DNA from: Denitratisoma sp.
GTDB lineage: Bacteria > Pseudomonadota > Gammaproteobacteria > Burkholderiales > Rhodocyclaceae
Assembly: GCA_032027165.1 (NCBI GenBank)
Contig: JAVSMO010000001.1
Coordinates: forward strand, 2,631,746-2,695,745
Length of the DNA stretch: 64,000 nt
Direction: 5' to 3'
In this document: piece by piece, positions 15,967 to 24,804 of the stretch
Position numbering within the stretch: position 1 is the stretch's first letter
Layout of the letters: every line of letters starts with the position of its first letter
Notes under the pieces: generated by a model
The model's input: only the letters and a program-made list of their open reading frames with translations
The model's database searches: none
What the model was told of the DNA's origin: nothing
Position numbers and translations under genes: made by a program

Positions 15967-17220
15967 TCAGCGCGGCACGGGCGCCGGGGCGATGCGGCCG
16001 GCGGCCGCCCAGCGGTCGAAGACGGCCAGGGCGGCATCGGCAAACGCCGCATCGTTGATGTGGGCGTCGACCTCGACGCATTCGGCCGGCGCCCACGCTT
16101 CGCCGCGCAGGGCGTCGACGAAGGCGCGCAGCCCGTCGGCGTCGTGCAGCGGCTGGCCTTCGCGGTCCCACTCCTCGATGCCGCGCAGCGGCAGCAGCAG
16201 GCAGCTGGGCGCCTGCGCCGCGCGCAGGCGGCGGGCGATCTCGCCGGCGATCTCGCGGCGCTCCGCCGCATCGCACATGCCGGAGGCGATCAGGCGGTTA
16301 TGCGCATGGCTGGGCCGGCCGGCGAAGCGCGCCGGCGGCGGCGCCCAGGCCGGAAAGTCCACCATGTCGGTGGCGCCGGGCGCGACGATCTGCGGCACGC
16401 CGGCGCGCCCCGCCCCGGTCAGGCGCGAGGCGCCCGCCGTGACGCAGGAACCGCCGAGGTGGTTGGCCAGCTCCTGCAGGCTGAAATCGAAGACGGCGGC
16501 GAAGCGCCCCCGCTCCGCCAGGTCCTCGAAGGCGCGGCCGCCCATGCCGGTGGTGTGGAACACCGCCACCTCGTAGCCGCGCGCCTCCAGCGCCGGCTTG
16601 AGGCGCTTCATGTAGGACAGCACGCTCGAGCCGAGGGAGGTGATGCCGACCAGCGGACGCGCCAGGGACGGCGGCTGCGCCAGGCGGCAGGCGCCGAGCA
16701 CGGCGCCGGCGGCCTGGGCGAGCGAGGAGCGGCACAGGTCGTTGAGGCCGTACAGGCCGCCCGCCCACAGCAGCATGACCAGGTCGGCGGGGATGCGCTC
16801 CGGCGGCAGCAGGTGCGAGTAGGCGATGGTCGACACCACCACCTTCGGCACGCCGACCGGCAGCGCCGCGGCGGCGTCGAGCGCCAGGTCGGTGCCCATG
16901 GTGCCGCCCATCGCCAGCAGCCCGTCGATGCGGCCCTCGGCATGCAGGGTTGCGGTCAGGCGCGCGGCGCCCTGCGCCATGCGCGACATGGCGGCGTTCT
17001 CGTCGCCGAGGGCGGCGAGCTGCGCGAGCGTGGCGCCGGCCGCGGCGGCCACCTCGGCATTCGCGATGTCCGGCGCGAAGGGCGCGTGGCCGAGGATGCC
17101 GACGTCCATGACGAGCGCCTCGCCGCCGCCCGCCTCGATGCGGCCGCGCATGAACAGCAGTTCGTCCGACTTGGTGTCGGCGGTGCCGACCAGCAGGATT
17201 CTCGGCACGTCCGTCGTCAT
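15967..17220 (-). CDS. UPF0261 / Tm-1-like ATP-binding domain protein
   Basis: 417 residues from the ATG at 17220, overlapping the aminotransferase stop (ATGA). The N-terminal half (LLVGTADTKSDELLFMRGRIEAGG) and the C-terminal half (FHTTGMGGRAFEDLAERG, GAGRAGVPQIVAPGATDMVDF) are the two conserved domains of the Tm-1/UPF0261 family, with the ATP-binding blocks intact. The bacterial role is not established; members occur in catabolic operons, and fusion or pairing with TIM-barrel partners is known. Here it lies between an aminotransferase and a HAD hydrolase. Confidence 0.85.
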   Translation of the reverse strand: MTTDVPRILLVGTADTKSDELLFMRGRIEAGGGEALVMDVGILGHAPFAPDIANAEVAAAAGATLAQLAALGDENAAMSRMAQGAARLTATLHAEGRIDGLLAMGGTMGTDLALDAAAALPVGVPKVVVSTIAYSHLLPPERIPADLVMLLWAGGLYGLNDLCRSSLAQAAGAVLGACRLAQPPSLARPLVGITSLGSSVLSYMKRLKPALEARGYEVAVFHTTGMGGRAFEDLAERGRFAAVFDFSLQELANHLGGSCVTAGASRLTGAGRAGVPQIVAPGATDMVDFPAWAPPPARFAGRPSHAHNRLIASGMCDAAERREIAGEIARRLRAAQAPSCLLLPLRGIEEWDREGQPLHDADGLRAFVDALRGEAWAPAECVEVDAHINDAAFADAALAVFDRWAAAGRIAPAPVPR

Positions 17221-18581
17221 GCCGCCGCCTCCGCCTCGGCGAAGGCGGCGTCGAGCGCGTCGACCAGGATGTCGATCTCCTCGCGCGTGATGACGAGCGG
17301 CGGCGAAAGGATGATGTTGGGGCCCGACACCCGCACCATGGCGCCGCGCCGGTAGGCGGCGCGGGCCACCTTCAGCGGCAGCTCGTTGCCGCGCGGCAGG
17401 GTCTTGCGGCTCGCCTTCGACTCGACCATCTCGATGGCCGCCATCAGGCCGACGCCGCGCACGTCGCCGACATGGGCGTGGCGGACGAACTCGCGCAGGC
17501 GCGCCTGGAAATGCGCGCCGACGCGCGCCGCGTTGCCGGGCAGGTCGAGCTCCTCCACCAAAGTCAGGCTCGCCAGGGCGGCGGCGGCGGCCACCGGGTG
17601 GGCGCTGTAGGTGTAGCCGTGGGTGATGGCGCCGATGCCGGCCGGCGCCTCGAGGAAGGCGTCGGCGATGCGCCGGCCGACGGCGGTGGCGCCGAGCGGC
17701 ACGTAGCCGCCGGAGATGCCCTTGGCCAGGCACCAGATGTCGGCGTTGACGCCCCACAGGCGCGTGCCGAACAGCGCGCCGGTGCGGCCGAAGCCGGTCA
17801 CCACCTCGTCGGCGATGAGCAGCACGCCGTGGCGGTCGCACACCTCCCGCACCGCCGGCCAGTAGTTCTCCGGCGGCACGATGACGCCGCCGGCGCCCTG
17901 CACCGGCTCGGCGATGAAGGCGGCGACGGTGTCCGGCCCCTGGAAGACGATCTCGCGCTCGAGCAGCTCGGCGCAGATGCGGCCCAGCTCGGCGGGATCG
18001 TCGGTGTACGGATTGCGGTAGAGCCACGGCGTGTCGACGTGGAAGCAGCCGGGCAGCAGCGGCTCGTAGGCGCGGCGGAAATTGGTGTTGCCGTTCACCG
18101 ACATGCCGCCGAAGTGCACGCCGTGGTAGCCCTGGCGCAGCGAGATGAACTTCGTGCGGTCGGCCTGGCCGCGCACCTTCCAGTACTGGCGGGCGATCTT
18201 CAGCGCCGCCTCGACGGCGTCGGAGCCGCCGCTGCCGAACATCACGGCGCCGACCTCTTCCGGCGCCATCATGCGCACCAGCGCCTCGGACAGCTCGATG
18301 GCGCGCGGATGCGTGGTGCCGCGGAAGGTGTTGTAGTAGGGCAGCTCGTCGAGCTGGGCGACGATGGCGTCGCGCACGCGGCGGTTGCTGTGGCCGAAGT
18401 TGGCGCTCCACAGGCCGCCGACGCCGTCGATCATGCGATGGCCGTCGATGTCCCAGACCCAGACGCCCTCGCCGCGCGCAATGATGTCGGGCGGCGCGTC
18501 GAGCATGGCCTTCGGGTGCGCCATCGGATGCCAGAGGTGGCGCGCGTTGGCGCGCTTGAGCTGTTCGGTGCTGTAGGTCAT
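17217..18581 (-). CDS. Class III (omega-) aminotransferase
   Basis: 454 residues from the ATG at 18581; a longer in-frame extension to 18746 has no family homology and covers the promoter. PLP-fold class III landmarks: MFGSGGSDAVEAALK, GYHGVHFGGMSVNG, LIADEVVTGFGRTG (PLP-pyridine Asp) and the PLP Lys in CLAKGISGGY. Closest by feel to beta-alanine/taurine/putrescine:pyruvate aminotransferases, which convert a terminal amine to an aldehyde. Divergent from an aldehyde dehydrogenase and an amino acid/polyamine permease, it probably starts breakdown of an amine or omega-amino acid. Confidence 0.88.
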   Translation of the reverse strand: MTYSTEQLKRANARHLWHPMAHPKAMLDAPPDIIARGEGVWVWDIDGHRMIDGVGGLWSANFGHSNRRVRDAIVAQLDELPYYNTFRGTTHPRAIELSEALVRMMAPEEVGAVMFGSGGSDAVEAALKIARQYWKVRGQADRTKFISLRQGYHGVHFGGMSVNGNTNFRRAYEPLLPGCFHVDTPWLYRNPYTDDPAELGRICAELLEREIVFQGPDTVAAFIAEPVQGAGGVIVPPENYWPAVREVCDRHGVLLIADEVVTGFGRTGALFGTRLWGVNADIWCLAKGISGGYVPLGATAVGRRIADAFLEAPAGIGAITHGYTYSAHPVAAAAALASLTLVEELDLPGNAARVGAHFQARLREFVRHAHVGDVRGVGLMAAIEMVESKASRKTLPRGNELPLKVARAAYRRGAMVRVSGPNIILSPPLVITREEIDILVDALDAAFAEAEAAA

Positions 18582-18627
18582 GGACGTCCCGGCCAAACAA
18601 TACGCGTGGGGCGGCCAGCTTACATTG

Positions 18628-18641
18628 GTTGTCCGTGCAAC
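18628..18641. promoter_or_regulatory. Palindromic operator candidate 1 (GTTG-N6-CAAC)
   Basis: GTTGTCCGTGCAAC inside a longer inverted repeat (ATTGGTTG ... CAACCAAT, 18624-18645). It is repeated as GTTGCATTTGCAAC at 18705-18718, 77 bp away. Likely a repressor site in the shared intergenic region; the MarR protein encoded at 21607 is one candidate. Confidence 0.5.
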
Positions 18642-18647
18642 CAATAT

Positions 18648-18664
18648 CCCAAATCGGCAAACCG
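18648..18664 (-). promoter_or_regulatory. Second copy of the aauB-type activator site
   Basis: CCCAAATCGGCAAACCG, 16/17 identical to 14164-14180. The aminotransferase start lies about 67 bp downstream on the minus strand, and a weak -10 (TAAGCT, 18617-18622) lies at exactly the same distance as the -10 at aauB. Confidence 0.55.
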
Positions 18665-18704
18665 AGGAAAATTTCAAAAGCTCGTTGCGGTGCTGGGCAA
18701 AACC

Positions 18705-18718
18705 GTTGCATTTGCAAC
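18705..18718. promoter_or_regulatory. Palindromic operator candidate 2 (GTTG-N6-CAAC)
   Basis: GTTGCATTTGCAAC, a perfect palindrome with GTTGCA/TGCAAC arms, sharing GTTGnnnnTGCAAC with 18628-18641. It lies about 50 bp upstream of the aldehyde dehydrogenase start. A further perfect palindrome, GGTGTTACAACACC, follows at 18724-18737. Confidence 0.5.
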
Positions 18719-18766
18719 TTTCCGGTGTTACAACACCACGCCGCATCCCTGCAACGAGACGACATC

Positions 18767-20209
18767 GTGAACGATTATCCCGCCCCCGCCCTGTACATCG
18801 ACGGCCGCTGGCTCGACGCCGGCAGCGCCGGCAGCCGGCCCGTCGTCAATCCCGCCGATGAATCGGTGCTCGGCCTGCTGCCGCTGGCCGGCGACGCGGA
18901 GCTCGACCTCGCCGTCGCCGCCGCGCGCCGCGGCTTCGAGGCCTGGAAGAAGGTGCCGGCCCACGCGCGCTGGGAAACCATCGCGCGCGCCACGCGCCTG
19001 CTGCGCGAGCGCGCCGACGCCATCGCCCGCGTCATGACCCTCGAGCAGGGCAAGCCGCTCGCCGAGAGCCGGCGCGAGGTGCTGCTCAGCGCCGACATCA
19101 TCGATTTCCTCGCCGAGGAGGGCAAGCGCGCCTACGGCCGGCTGGTGCCGCCGCGCTCGGACACCGTCCTCGCCCAGGCCGTCACGCGCGTGCCGGTCGG
19201 CCCGGCGGCACTGTTCACGCCGTGGAACTTCCCGATAAACCTGCCGGCGCGCAAGGTCGGCGCCGCGCTCGCCGCCGGCTGCAGCGCCATCCTCAAGCCG
19301 GCGGAAGAGACGCCGGGCAGCGCCATCGAACTGGTGCGCGCCTTCCACGATGCGGGGCTGCCGCCCGGCGTGCTCAACCTGGTCTGCGGCGATCCGGCGC
19401 AGGTCTCGGCGCACCTGATCGCCAGCGAAAGCATTCGCAAGGTGTCGTTCACCGGTTCGATCCCGGTCGGCAAGCATCTGGGCGAGCTGTGCGCCCGCGG
19501 CGTCAAGCGCTATACGGCGGAGCTCGGCGGGCACGCGCCGGTGCTAGTGCTGGGCGATGCCGATGCAGACCGTGTCGCTCTGCAGTCGGTAGCGGCCAAG
19601 TACCGCAACGCCGGCCAGGTGTGCGCCTCGCCGACGCGCTTTCTCGTACACCAGTCGCTGTTCAAGGCTTTCGTCGATGCCTTCGTGGCCGGCGCGCGCC
19701 GGCTGCGCGTCGGCAGCGGCCTGGAAAGCGAAACCGGGATGGGGCCGCTGATCCATGCCCGGCGCATCGGCGCCATGGAGGCGCTGGTGGAAGACGCGCT
19801 GGCCTGCGGCGCCACCCTGGCTTGCGGCGGCAGGCGGCTGAACGTCCCCGGCCACTTCTTCGAGCCGACCGTGCTCGTCGATGTTTCAGACACCGCCCGC
19901 ATCATGCGCGAGGAGCCGTTCGGGCCGATCGCCGTCATCAATGCCTGGGACGATCTCGAAGCGGCGATCGCGCAGGCCAATGCCCTGCCCTACGGCCTCT
20001 CGGCCTACCTGTTCACGCGCGACCTGGCATTGGCCCACACGGTCTCCGCAAGACTGGAGGCGGGCATGGTCGGCGTCAACCACTATGGCGTCTCGCAGCC
20101 GGAAACGCCGTTCGGCGGCGTCAAGGAAAGCGGCTACGGTTCGGAGAGCGGCCAGGAGGGGCTGGCGGCGTATCTCGACACCAAGCTGACCAGTTTCGCC
20201 ATTCCATAA
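18767..20209 (+). CDS. Aldehyde dehydrogenase (succinate-semialdehyde dehydrogenase-like)
   Basis: 480 residues from the GTG at 18767, which gives the normal GabD-type length; the longer reading runs through the operators. ALDH blocks: TPWNFPINLPARK, FTGSIPVGK, catalytic Glu in ELGGHAPVLVL and Cys in AGQVCASPTRF. C-terminal GGVKESGYGSE. Likely oxidises the semialdehyde produced by the divergent aminotransferase. The downstream gene is a permease 28 bp away and then a MarR regulator, so the three form an operon. Substrate (succinic, malonic or other semialdehyde) is not decided by sequence. Confidence 0.88.
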   Translation: MNDYPAPALYIDGRWLDAGSAGSRPVVNPADESVLGLLPLAGDAELDLAVAAARRGFEAWKKVPAHARWETIARATRLLRERADAIARVMTLEQGKPLAESRREVLLSADIIDFLAEEGKRAYGRLVPPRSDTVLAQAVTRVPVGPAALFTPWNFPINLPARKVGAALAAGCSAILKPAEETPGSAIELVRAFHDAGLPPGVLNLVCGDPAQVSAHLIASESIRKVSFTGSIPVGKHLGELCARGVKRYTAELGGHAPVLVLGDADADRVALQSVAAKYRNAGQVCASPTRFLVHQSLFKAFVDAFVAGARRLRVGSGLESETGMGPLIHARRIGAMEALVEDALACGATLACGGRRLNVPGHFFEPTVLVDVSDTARIMREEPFGPIAVINAWDDLEAAIAQANALPYGLSAYLFTRDLALAHTVSARLEAGMVGVNHYGVSQPETPFGGVKESGYGSESGQEGLAAYLDTKLTSFAIP

Positions 20210-20237
20210 ATACATACAAGGACAAAAGGAGGAGGAC

Positions 20238-21599
20238 ATGGAAAAGGGGAAGGCCCTGCCGCTGCCGGCGCTGGTCGCCACCGCGGTCGGCGTGGTCGTC
20301 GTGCAGAGCACGATGATCACCATGCTCAACGGCGCCGGCATCGGACAATACAATTTTCTCGTCGCCATCGGCGTCTCGGCGCTGCTCGCGCTGACCTACG
20401 TGCTGTCCTTCGCCGAGCTGGCGCTGATGCTGCCGCGCTCCGGCTCGGTCAGCGCGTATACCCAGGCGGCGCTGGGGCCGGGGCTGGCCATCGTCGCCAC
20501 GCTGTCGGGCTACGTCGCCGTCGCCCTGCTCGGCATCCCGGCCGAGCTGATCCTGGTCGACACCCTGCTCGCGCAGGTGGCGCCCGGGCTGGTCGCGGCG
20601 CTGCCCTACCCGAGCCTGGTCCTGCTGCTGCTGTTCTGCTTGCTCAACCTGCGCGGCATCGACCTTTTCGCGCGCATCCAGAGTGCGCTCGTCGCCATCA
20701 TGTTCGGCGGCCTGTTCCTCATCGGCCTCGCCGGTCTGTCCGGCGGCGGCGCGGCGGCGGCCGCCGCGCCGGCCGCCTTCGACGCCTCGCTGGCGCTGTC
20801 GCTGGTGGCGCTGGCCTTCTGGGGCCTGGTCGGGCTGGAGTTCGTCTGCCCGATGATCGCGGATGCGCGCAACCCCACCCGCAACCTGCCGCGCGCCATG
20901 CTGGTCGGCCTGGTCCTCATCGTCGCGGTGTACTGCGTGTTCTGCCTCGCCGGCATCGCCATGCTGCCGGCCGACAAGCTGACGGCGGCGACCCCGCACG
21001 TCGACCTCGCCCTCTCCATCTTCGGCCCGGCGGCGAAGACCGCCTTCGCCGTGCTGGCCATCCTCGGCAGCGCGACCCTGCTCAACACCGTGCTGGCCAG
21101 CGTCTCGCGCATGATCCAGGGCATGGCGCAGAGCGGCCAGCTGCCGGCCTGGCTCGAGCGCGAGAACGCGCGCGGGGCGCCGGCCTGGGCGCTCGCCGTG
21201 TTCACCGCCGCCATCGCCGCCGTGCGTGCGCCGCTCGGCATGGACGCCTCGGCGATCCTCACCCTGACGGTGGCCGCCGCCGGCTGCTGGCTGGTCGCCT
21301 ACATCATCGTGCACCTCGACCACATCGTGCTGCGCCTGCGCCTGCCGCAGCGGGCGCGGCCGTTCCGCTCGCCGTTCTTCCCGCTGCCGCAGGCATTGGG
21401 CATCCTCGGCATGGGCTATGTCTTCCTCAACATCGCGCCCGCGCCCGAGCTGGCGGAGCCGATCTACCGCAACGTGGCGATCATGCTCGGCGCGACCCTC
21501 GCCTACAGCCTGGCGTGGACCCTGCTCGTCCGGCGGCGCAATCCGTTCCGGCCCGACCTGGCCGGCGCGCTGAACGAGAACGACGCACAGGAGCGCTGA
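20238..21599 (+). CDS. APC-superfamily amino acid/polyamine permease
   Basis: 453 residues with about 12 membrane helices beginning near residue 12. The strong ribosome site AAAGGAGGAGG precedes the ATG. N-terminal helix 1 carries the APC-type unwound segment (MLNGAGIGQYNF), and a helix VALAFWGLVGLEF resembles APC helix 6. It lies between an aldehyde dehydrogenase and a MarR regulator and is presumably the uptake system for the amine or omega-amino acid degraded by these operons. Confidence 0.87.
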   Translation: MEKGKALPLPALVATAVGVVVVQSTMITMLNGAGIGQYNFLVAIGVSALLALTYVLSFAELALMLPRSGSVSAYTQAALGPGLAIVATLSGYVAVALLGIPAELILVDTLLAQVAPGLVAALPYPSLVLLLLFCLLNLRGIDLFARIQSALVAIMFGGLFLIGLAGLSGGGAAAAAAPAAFDASLALSLVALAFWGLVGLEFVCPMIADARNPTRNLPRAMLVGLVLIVAVYCVFCLAGIAMLPADKLTAATPHVDLALSIFGPAAKTAFAVLAILGSATLLNTVLASVSRMIQGMAQSGQLPAWLERENARGAPAWALAVFTAAIAAVRAPLGMDASAILTLTVAAAGCWLVAYIIVHLDHIVLRLRLPQRARPFRSPFFPLPQALGILGMGYVFLNIAPAPELAEPIYRNVAIMLGATLAYSLAWTLLVRRRNPFRPDLAGALNENDAQER

Positions 21600-21606
21600 G
21601 ACGCCG

Positions 21607-22092
21607 ATGCCCGCACCCAGGAAGAAGCCGGCCAGGCTGTCGCTGCAGGAGTTCGTGCCGTACAAGCTGGCGGTGGTGGCCAACCGCCTGAGCCAGTCGA
21701 TCGGCTCGCTGTTCGAGCAGCGCTACGGCATCCAGATCCCGGAGTGGCGCATCCTCATGGCGCTGCACAGCTGCGGGCCGCTGTCGCCCAACGAGCTGGT
21801 CGAGCACACCAGCATGGACAAGGCGCGCGTCAGCCGCGCCCAGCGCCGACTGGCGGACCTCGACCTCGTCGCCGTGCGCGACGATCCGCGCGACGGGCGG
21901 CGGCTGGTGCTGTTCCTGACGCGCAAGGGCACCGGCATGTGCGAGGCGATCATCCCCGCGGCGCGGGAAACCGAGGCCTGGTTCCTGTCCGCGCTGGCCG
22001 AACGCGAGCGCAAGGTCCTCGACAAGGCGCTGTCCCGCCTCCTGGCGCGCAGCCGGGAATTGCGCCAGCCGGACGAGGACACCGGCGGCTGA
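21607..22092 (+). CDS. MarR-family transcriptional regulator
   Basis: 161 residues; winged helix-turn-helix of the MarR type, with PEWRILMALHSCGPLSPNELVEHTSMDKARVSRAQRRLADLDLV and wing residues RDDPRDGRRLVLFLT. It is the last gene of the aldehyde dehydrogenase-permease operon (7 bp after the permease) and probably controls it through the palindromes at 18628 and 18705. Its stop codon is half of a 12-bp palindrome, TGAGCCGGCTCA, shared with the stop of the convergent lrp gene. Confidence 0.88.
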   Translation: MPAPRKKPARLSLQEFVPYKLAVVANRLSQSIGSLFEQRYGIQIPEWRILMALHSCGPLSPNELVEHTSMDKARVSRAQRRLADLDLVAVRDDPRDGRRLVLFLTRKGTGMCEAIIPAARETEAWFLSALAERERKVLDKALSRLLARSRELRQPDEDTGG

Positions 22093-22098
22093 GCCGGC

Positions 22099-22566
22099 TC
22101 AGACGTCCAGCGCCGTGCGCTTGCAGACGGCGCGCAGGGCGAAGCTGGAGCGGATGCGGGCGACGCCGGGCAGGCGGGTCAGGTGCTGCTTGTGGATGCG
22201 CTCGTAATCCTGCGTGTCCGCCGCCACGACGCGGATCAGGTAGTCGGCATCGCCCGACATCAGGTAGCACTCCATCACGTCCGGACAGGCGCGCACGGCC
22301 CGCTCGAAGGCCTTCAGCGCCTCCTCGCTCTGGCTCTTCAGCGTCACCTCGACGAAGATGCTGGTCGGCCGCCCGACCGCCTCCTGGCTCACCAGCGCGA
22401 CGTAGCCGGCGATCACGCCGGCGGCTTCCAGCCGCTGCACCCGGCGCAGGCAGGCCGAAGGCGACAGGCTGATGCGCTGCGCCAGCTCGGCGTTGGTCAT
22501 GCGCCCGTCGGCCTGGAGCAGGGCGAGCGTCTTACGATCTGTCTTGTCCAAGTCTATCTGCCGCAT
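22099..22566 (-). CDS. Lrp/AsnC-family regulator of alanine dehydrogenase
   Basis: 155 residues: N-terminal helix-turn-helix (MTNAELAQRISLSPSACLRRVQRLEAAGVI) and a C-terminal RAM ligand-binding domain (VEVTLKSQSEEAL, YLMSGDADYLIRVV). Divergent from ald, the standard arrangement in which an Lrp-type protein senses alanine or another amino acid and controls alanine dehydrogenase. Confidence 0.9.
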   Translation of the reverse strand: MRQIDLDKTDRKTLALLQADGRMTNAELAQRISLSPSACLRRVQRLEAAGVIAGYVALVSQEAVGRPTSIFVEVTLKSQSEEALKAFERAVRACPDVMECYLMSGDADYLIRVVAADTQDYERIHKQHLTRLPGVARIRSSFALRAVCKRTALDV

Positions 22567-22592
22567 GAATCATCCTTTTTTTCGTCAGGCAC

Positions 22593-22605
22593 GCAATATT
22601 ATTGC
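22593..22605. promoter_or_regulatory. Palindrome in the lrp-ald intergenic region
   Basis: GCAATATTATTGC, arms GCAATA/TATTGC around one central base, in the 131-bp divergent promoter region. AT-rich palindromes of this kind are typical of Lrp/AsnC sites. Confidence 0.5.
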
Positions 22606-22697
22606 ATGGCGGCGCGCCTGCGCCGGCCGGATTGCAAGCCCATTGCGCGCGCTCCGCGTCATTATCGTCCACGGTCTTTCAACCACGGGAGGAAGCG

Positions 22698-23816
22698 ATG
22701 CGGATCGGCGTACCGAAGGAAATCAAGAACCATGAATACCGCGTCGGCATGACGCCGGCGGCCGTGCGCGAGGCGGTGGCCCATGGCCATGCCGTCCTGG
22801 TGCAGGCCGCGGCCGGGGCCGGCGCGGAATACGACGACGCGCAGTATCTGGCGGCGGGGGCGGAGATCGTCGGGACGGCGGAGGAAGTCTTCGCGCGCGC
22901 CGACATGATCGTCAAGGTCAAGGAGCCGCAGCCGGCGGAGTGCGCGATGCTGCGCGAGGAACAGGTGCTGTTCACCTACCTGCATCTGGCGCCCGATCCG
23001 CAGCAGGCCCGGCTGCTGCGCCAGTCCGGCTGCACGGCGTTCGCCTATGAGACCGTCACCGGCGCGGACGGCGGCCTGCCGCTGCTGGCCCCCATGAGCG
23101 AGGTCGCCGGCCGCATGTCGGTCCAGGTCGGCGCGGTCTGCCTGCAGAAGGCCTCCGGGGGGCGCGGAATGCTGCTCGGCGGCGTGCCGGGCGTACCGCC
23201 GGCGCGCGTCGCCATCCTCGGCGGCGGCACGGCCGGCGCCCAGGCGGCGCGCATCGCAATCGGCATGGGCGCCGAGGTCGCGGTGCTCGACACGTCGCTG
23301 CCGCGCCTGCGCCGGCTCGACGACGTGTTCGGCGCGCGGCTGCGCACGCTGTATGCGACCCGCCAGGCCGTGGAGGATGCGGTCATAGCAGCCGACATCG
23401 TCGTCGGCGCGGTGCTGGTGCCGGGCGCGGCCGCACCCAAGCTGGTCCGGCGCGAGCACCTCGCCGGCATGCGGCCGGGCGCGGTGCTGGTGGACGTCTC
23501 GATCGACCAGGGGGGATGCTTCGAGACCTCCCGGCCGACCACCCACGAAGCGCCCACCTACGCCGTCGGCGACATCGTGCACTACTGCGTCGCCAACATG
23601 CCGGGCGCCGTGCCGCACACCTCCACTGCCGCCCTCAACCACGCCACGCTGCCCTACGTTCTGGCGCTGGCCGACAAGGGCTGGCGACGGGCCTGTGCAG
23701 ACGACCCCCATCTGTGCAACGGCCTCAACGTGCAGGCCGGGGAGGTCACTTGCGGGGCGGTGGCCGAAGCGCTGGGCGTGGCGCACCGGCCGGTGCGGGA
23801 GGCGCTGGCGGCCTGA
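22698..23816 (+). CDS. ald: Alanine dehydrogenase
   Basis: 372 residues from the ATG at 22698 (GGGAGGAAG ribosome site). Sequence begins [20 protein letters not shown], the family signature; catalytic-region Lys in VKVKEPQ and His in YLHLAPD; Rossmann loop [22 protein letters not shown]; end-domain [23 protein letters not shown]. Catalyses reversible NAD-dependent deamination of L-alanine to pyruvate, and would regenerate pyruvate used by the nearby aminotransferase. Convergent with yicC, separated by 3 bp. Confidence 0.94.
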   Translation: MRIGVPKEIKNHEYRVGMTPAAVREAVAHGHAVLVQAAAGAGAEYDDAQYLAAGAEIVGTAEEVFARADMIVKVKEPQPAECAMLREEQVLFTYLHLAPDPQQARLLRQSGCTAFAYETVTGADGGLPLLAPMSEVAGRMSVQVGAVCLQKASGGRGMLLGGVPGVPPARVAILGGGTAGAQAARIAIGMGAEVAVLDTSLPRLRRLDDVFGARLRTLYATRQAVEDAVIAADIVVGAVLVPGAAAPKLVRREHLAGMRPGAVLVDVSIDQGGCFETSRPTTHEAPTYAVGDIVHYCVANMPGAVPHTSTAALNHATLPYVLALADKGWRRACADDPHLCNGLNVQAGEVTCGAVAEALGVAHRPVREALAA

Positions 23817-23819
23817 CGG

Positions 23820-24686
23820 CTATTCGATGTTCTGCACCTGCTCGCGCATCTGCTCGATGAGCAGCTTCATGTCGACGGCGATGGCGGTGATCTCCGTCGA
23901 CACCGACTTCGAGGCCAGGGTGTTGGCCTCGCGGTTGAGCTCCTGCATGAGGAAGTCGAGCCGCTTGCCGATGGCGCCGCCCTTGCCGACGACGCGCGCC
24001 ACCTCGTCGAGGTGGGCGACCAGGCGGTTCAACTCCTCCGCCACGTCGACGCGGGTGGCGAACAGGCCCATTTCCTGGCGGATGCGCTCCTCGTCCAGGC
24101 TGGCGGCCGCCTCGCGCAGGCGCGTGGCCATGCGTTCCTGGTAGTCGGCCAGCGCCTGCGGCAGCAGGGGCGCGGCCTGCGCCACCAGCGCGCGCATGCG
24201 CTCGACGCGCTCGAGGATCATCGCCCCCAGCTTCCCGCCCTCGCGGGCGCGGGTGGCGATCAGTTCGTCGAGGGCGGCCTTCGCCAGCGCGGCGCATTCG
24301 GCCTGCAGGGTGTCGGGGGCGAGCTGGTCGTCGCCGAGCATGCCCGGCCAGCGCAGCACCTCGTTCACGCTGAGGGGGGCGGCATCGGGCAGCCGGTCGC
24401 GCACGCCCGACTGCAGGTCGGCCAGCTGCAGCAGCAGGGCACGGTTGAGGCTCGCCTCGCGCGGCGCCGCCGTCGAAGCCAGCAGGTTGAGCCGGCAATC
24501 GACCTTGCCGCGGTTGAGGCGGGCGGCAATCGTCTCGCGCAGCGCCGGCTCGACGATGCGCACCTCCTCGGCGATGCGGAAATTCATGTCGAGGTAGCGC
24601 GAATTGACCGTGCGCAGCTCGAGATGGAGAATGCCGCGCCCGATGTCGCGCATCTGCACGGCATATCCCGTCATGCTGTAGATCAT
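23820..24686 (-). CDS. yicC: YicC-family endoribonuclease
   Basis: 288 residues, full length. Begins MIYSMTGYAV as in the YicC family and ends with the DUF1732 domain (FLMQELNREANTLASKSVSTEITAIAVDMKLLIEQMREQVQNIE). YicC proteins are RNases involved in small-RNA turnover. Divergent from the kinase gene, with a 118-bp intergenic region. Confidence 0.92.
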   Translation of the reverse strand: MIYSMTGYAVQMRDIGRGILHLELRTVNSRYLDMNFRIAEEVRIVEPALRETIAARLNRGKVDCRLNLLASTAAPREASLNRALLLQLADLQSGVRDRLPDAAPLSVNEVLRWPGMLGDDQLAPDTLQAECAALAKAALDELIATRAREGGKLGAMILERVERMRALVAQAAPLLPQALADYQERMATRLREAAASLDEERIRQEMGLFATRVDVAEELNRLVAHLDEVARVVGKGGAIGKRLDFLMQELNREANTLASKSVSTEITAIAVDMKLLIEQMREQVQNIE

Positions 24687-24804
24687 GGCTGTGTTCTCGA
24701 TCCGCGGCTTTACAGCGCGGCGATAAAAAAAGACAATGGGTTCCCAATCTTAACCTGAACTGCCGCCGGGCGCGCGATCGCCCGGCCGACCGCCTCGCCC
24801 GCCG

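Noticed and set aside
17560..17569. AAAGTCAGGC, one mismatch from the repeated 10-mer
   Set aside because: Single mismatch in the conserved core; not counted. Similar partial words at 32491 and 45512 were also left out.
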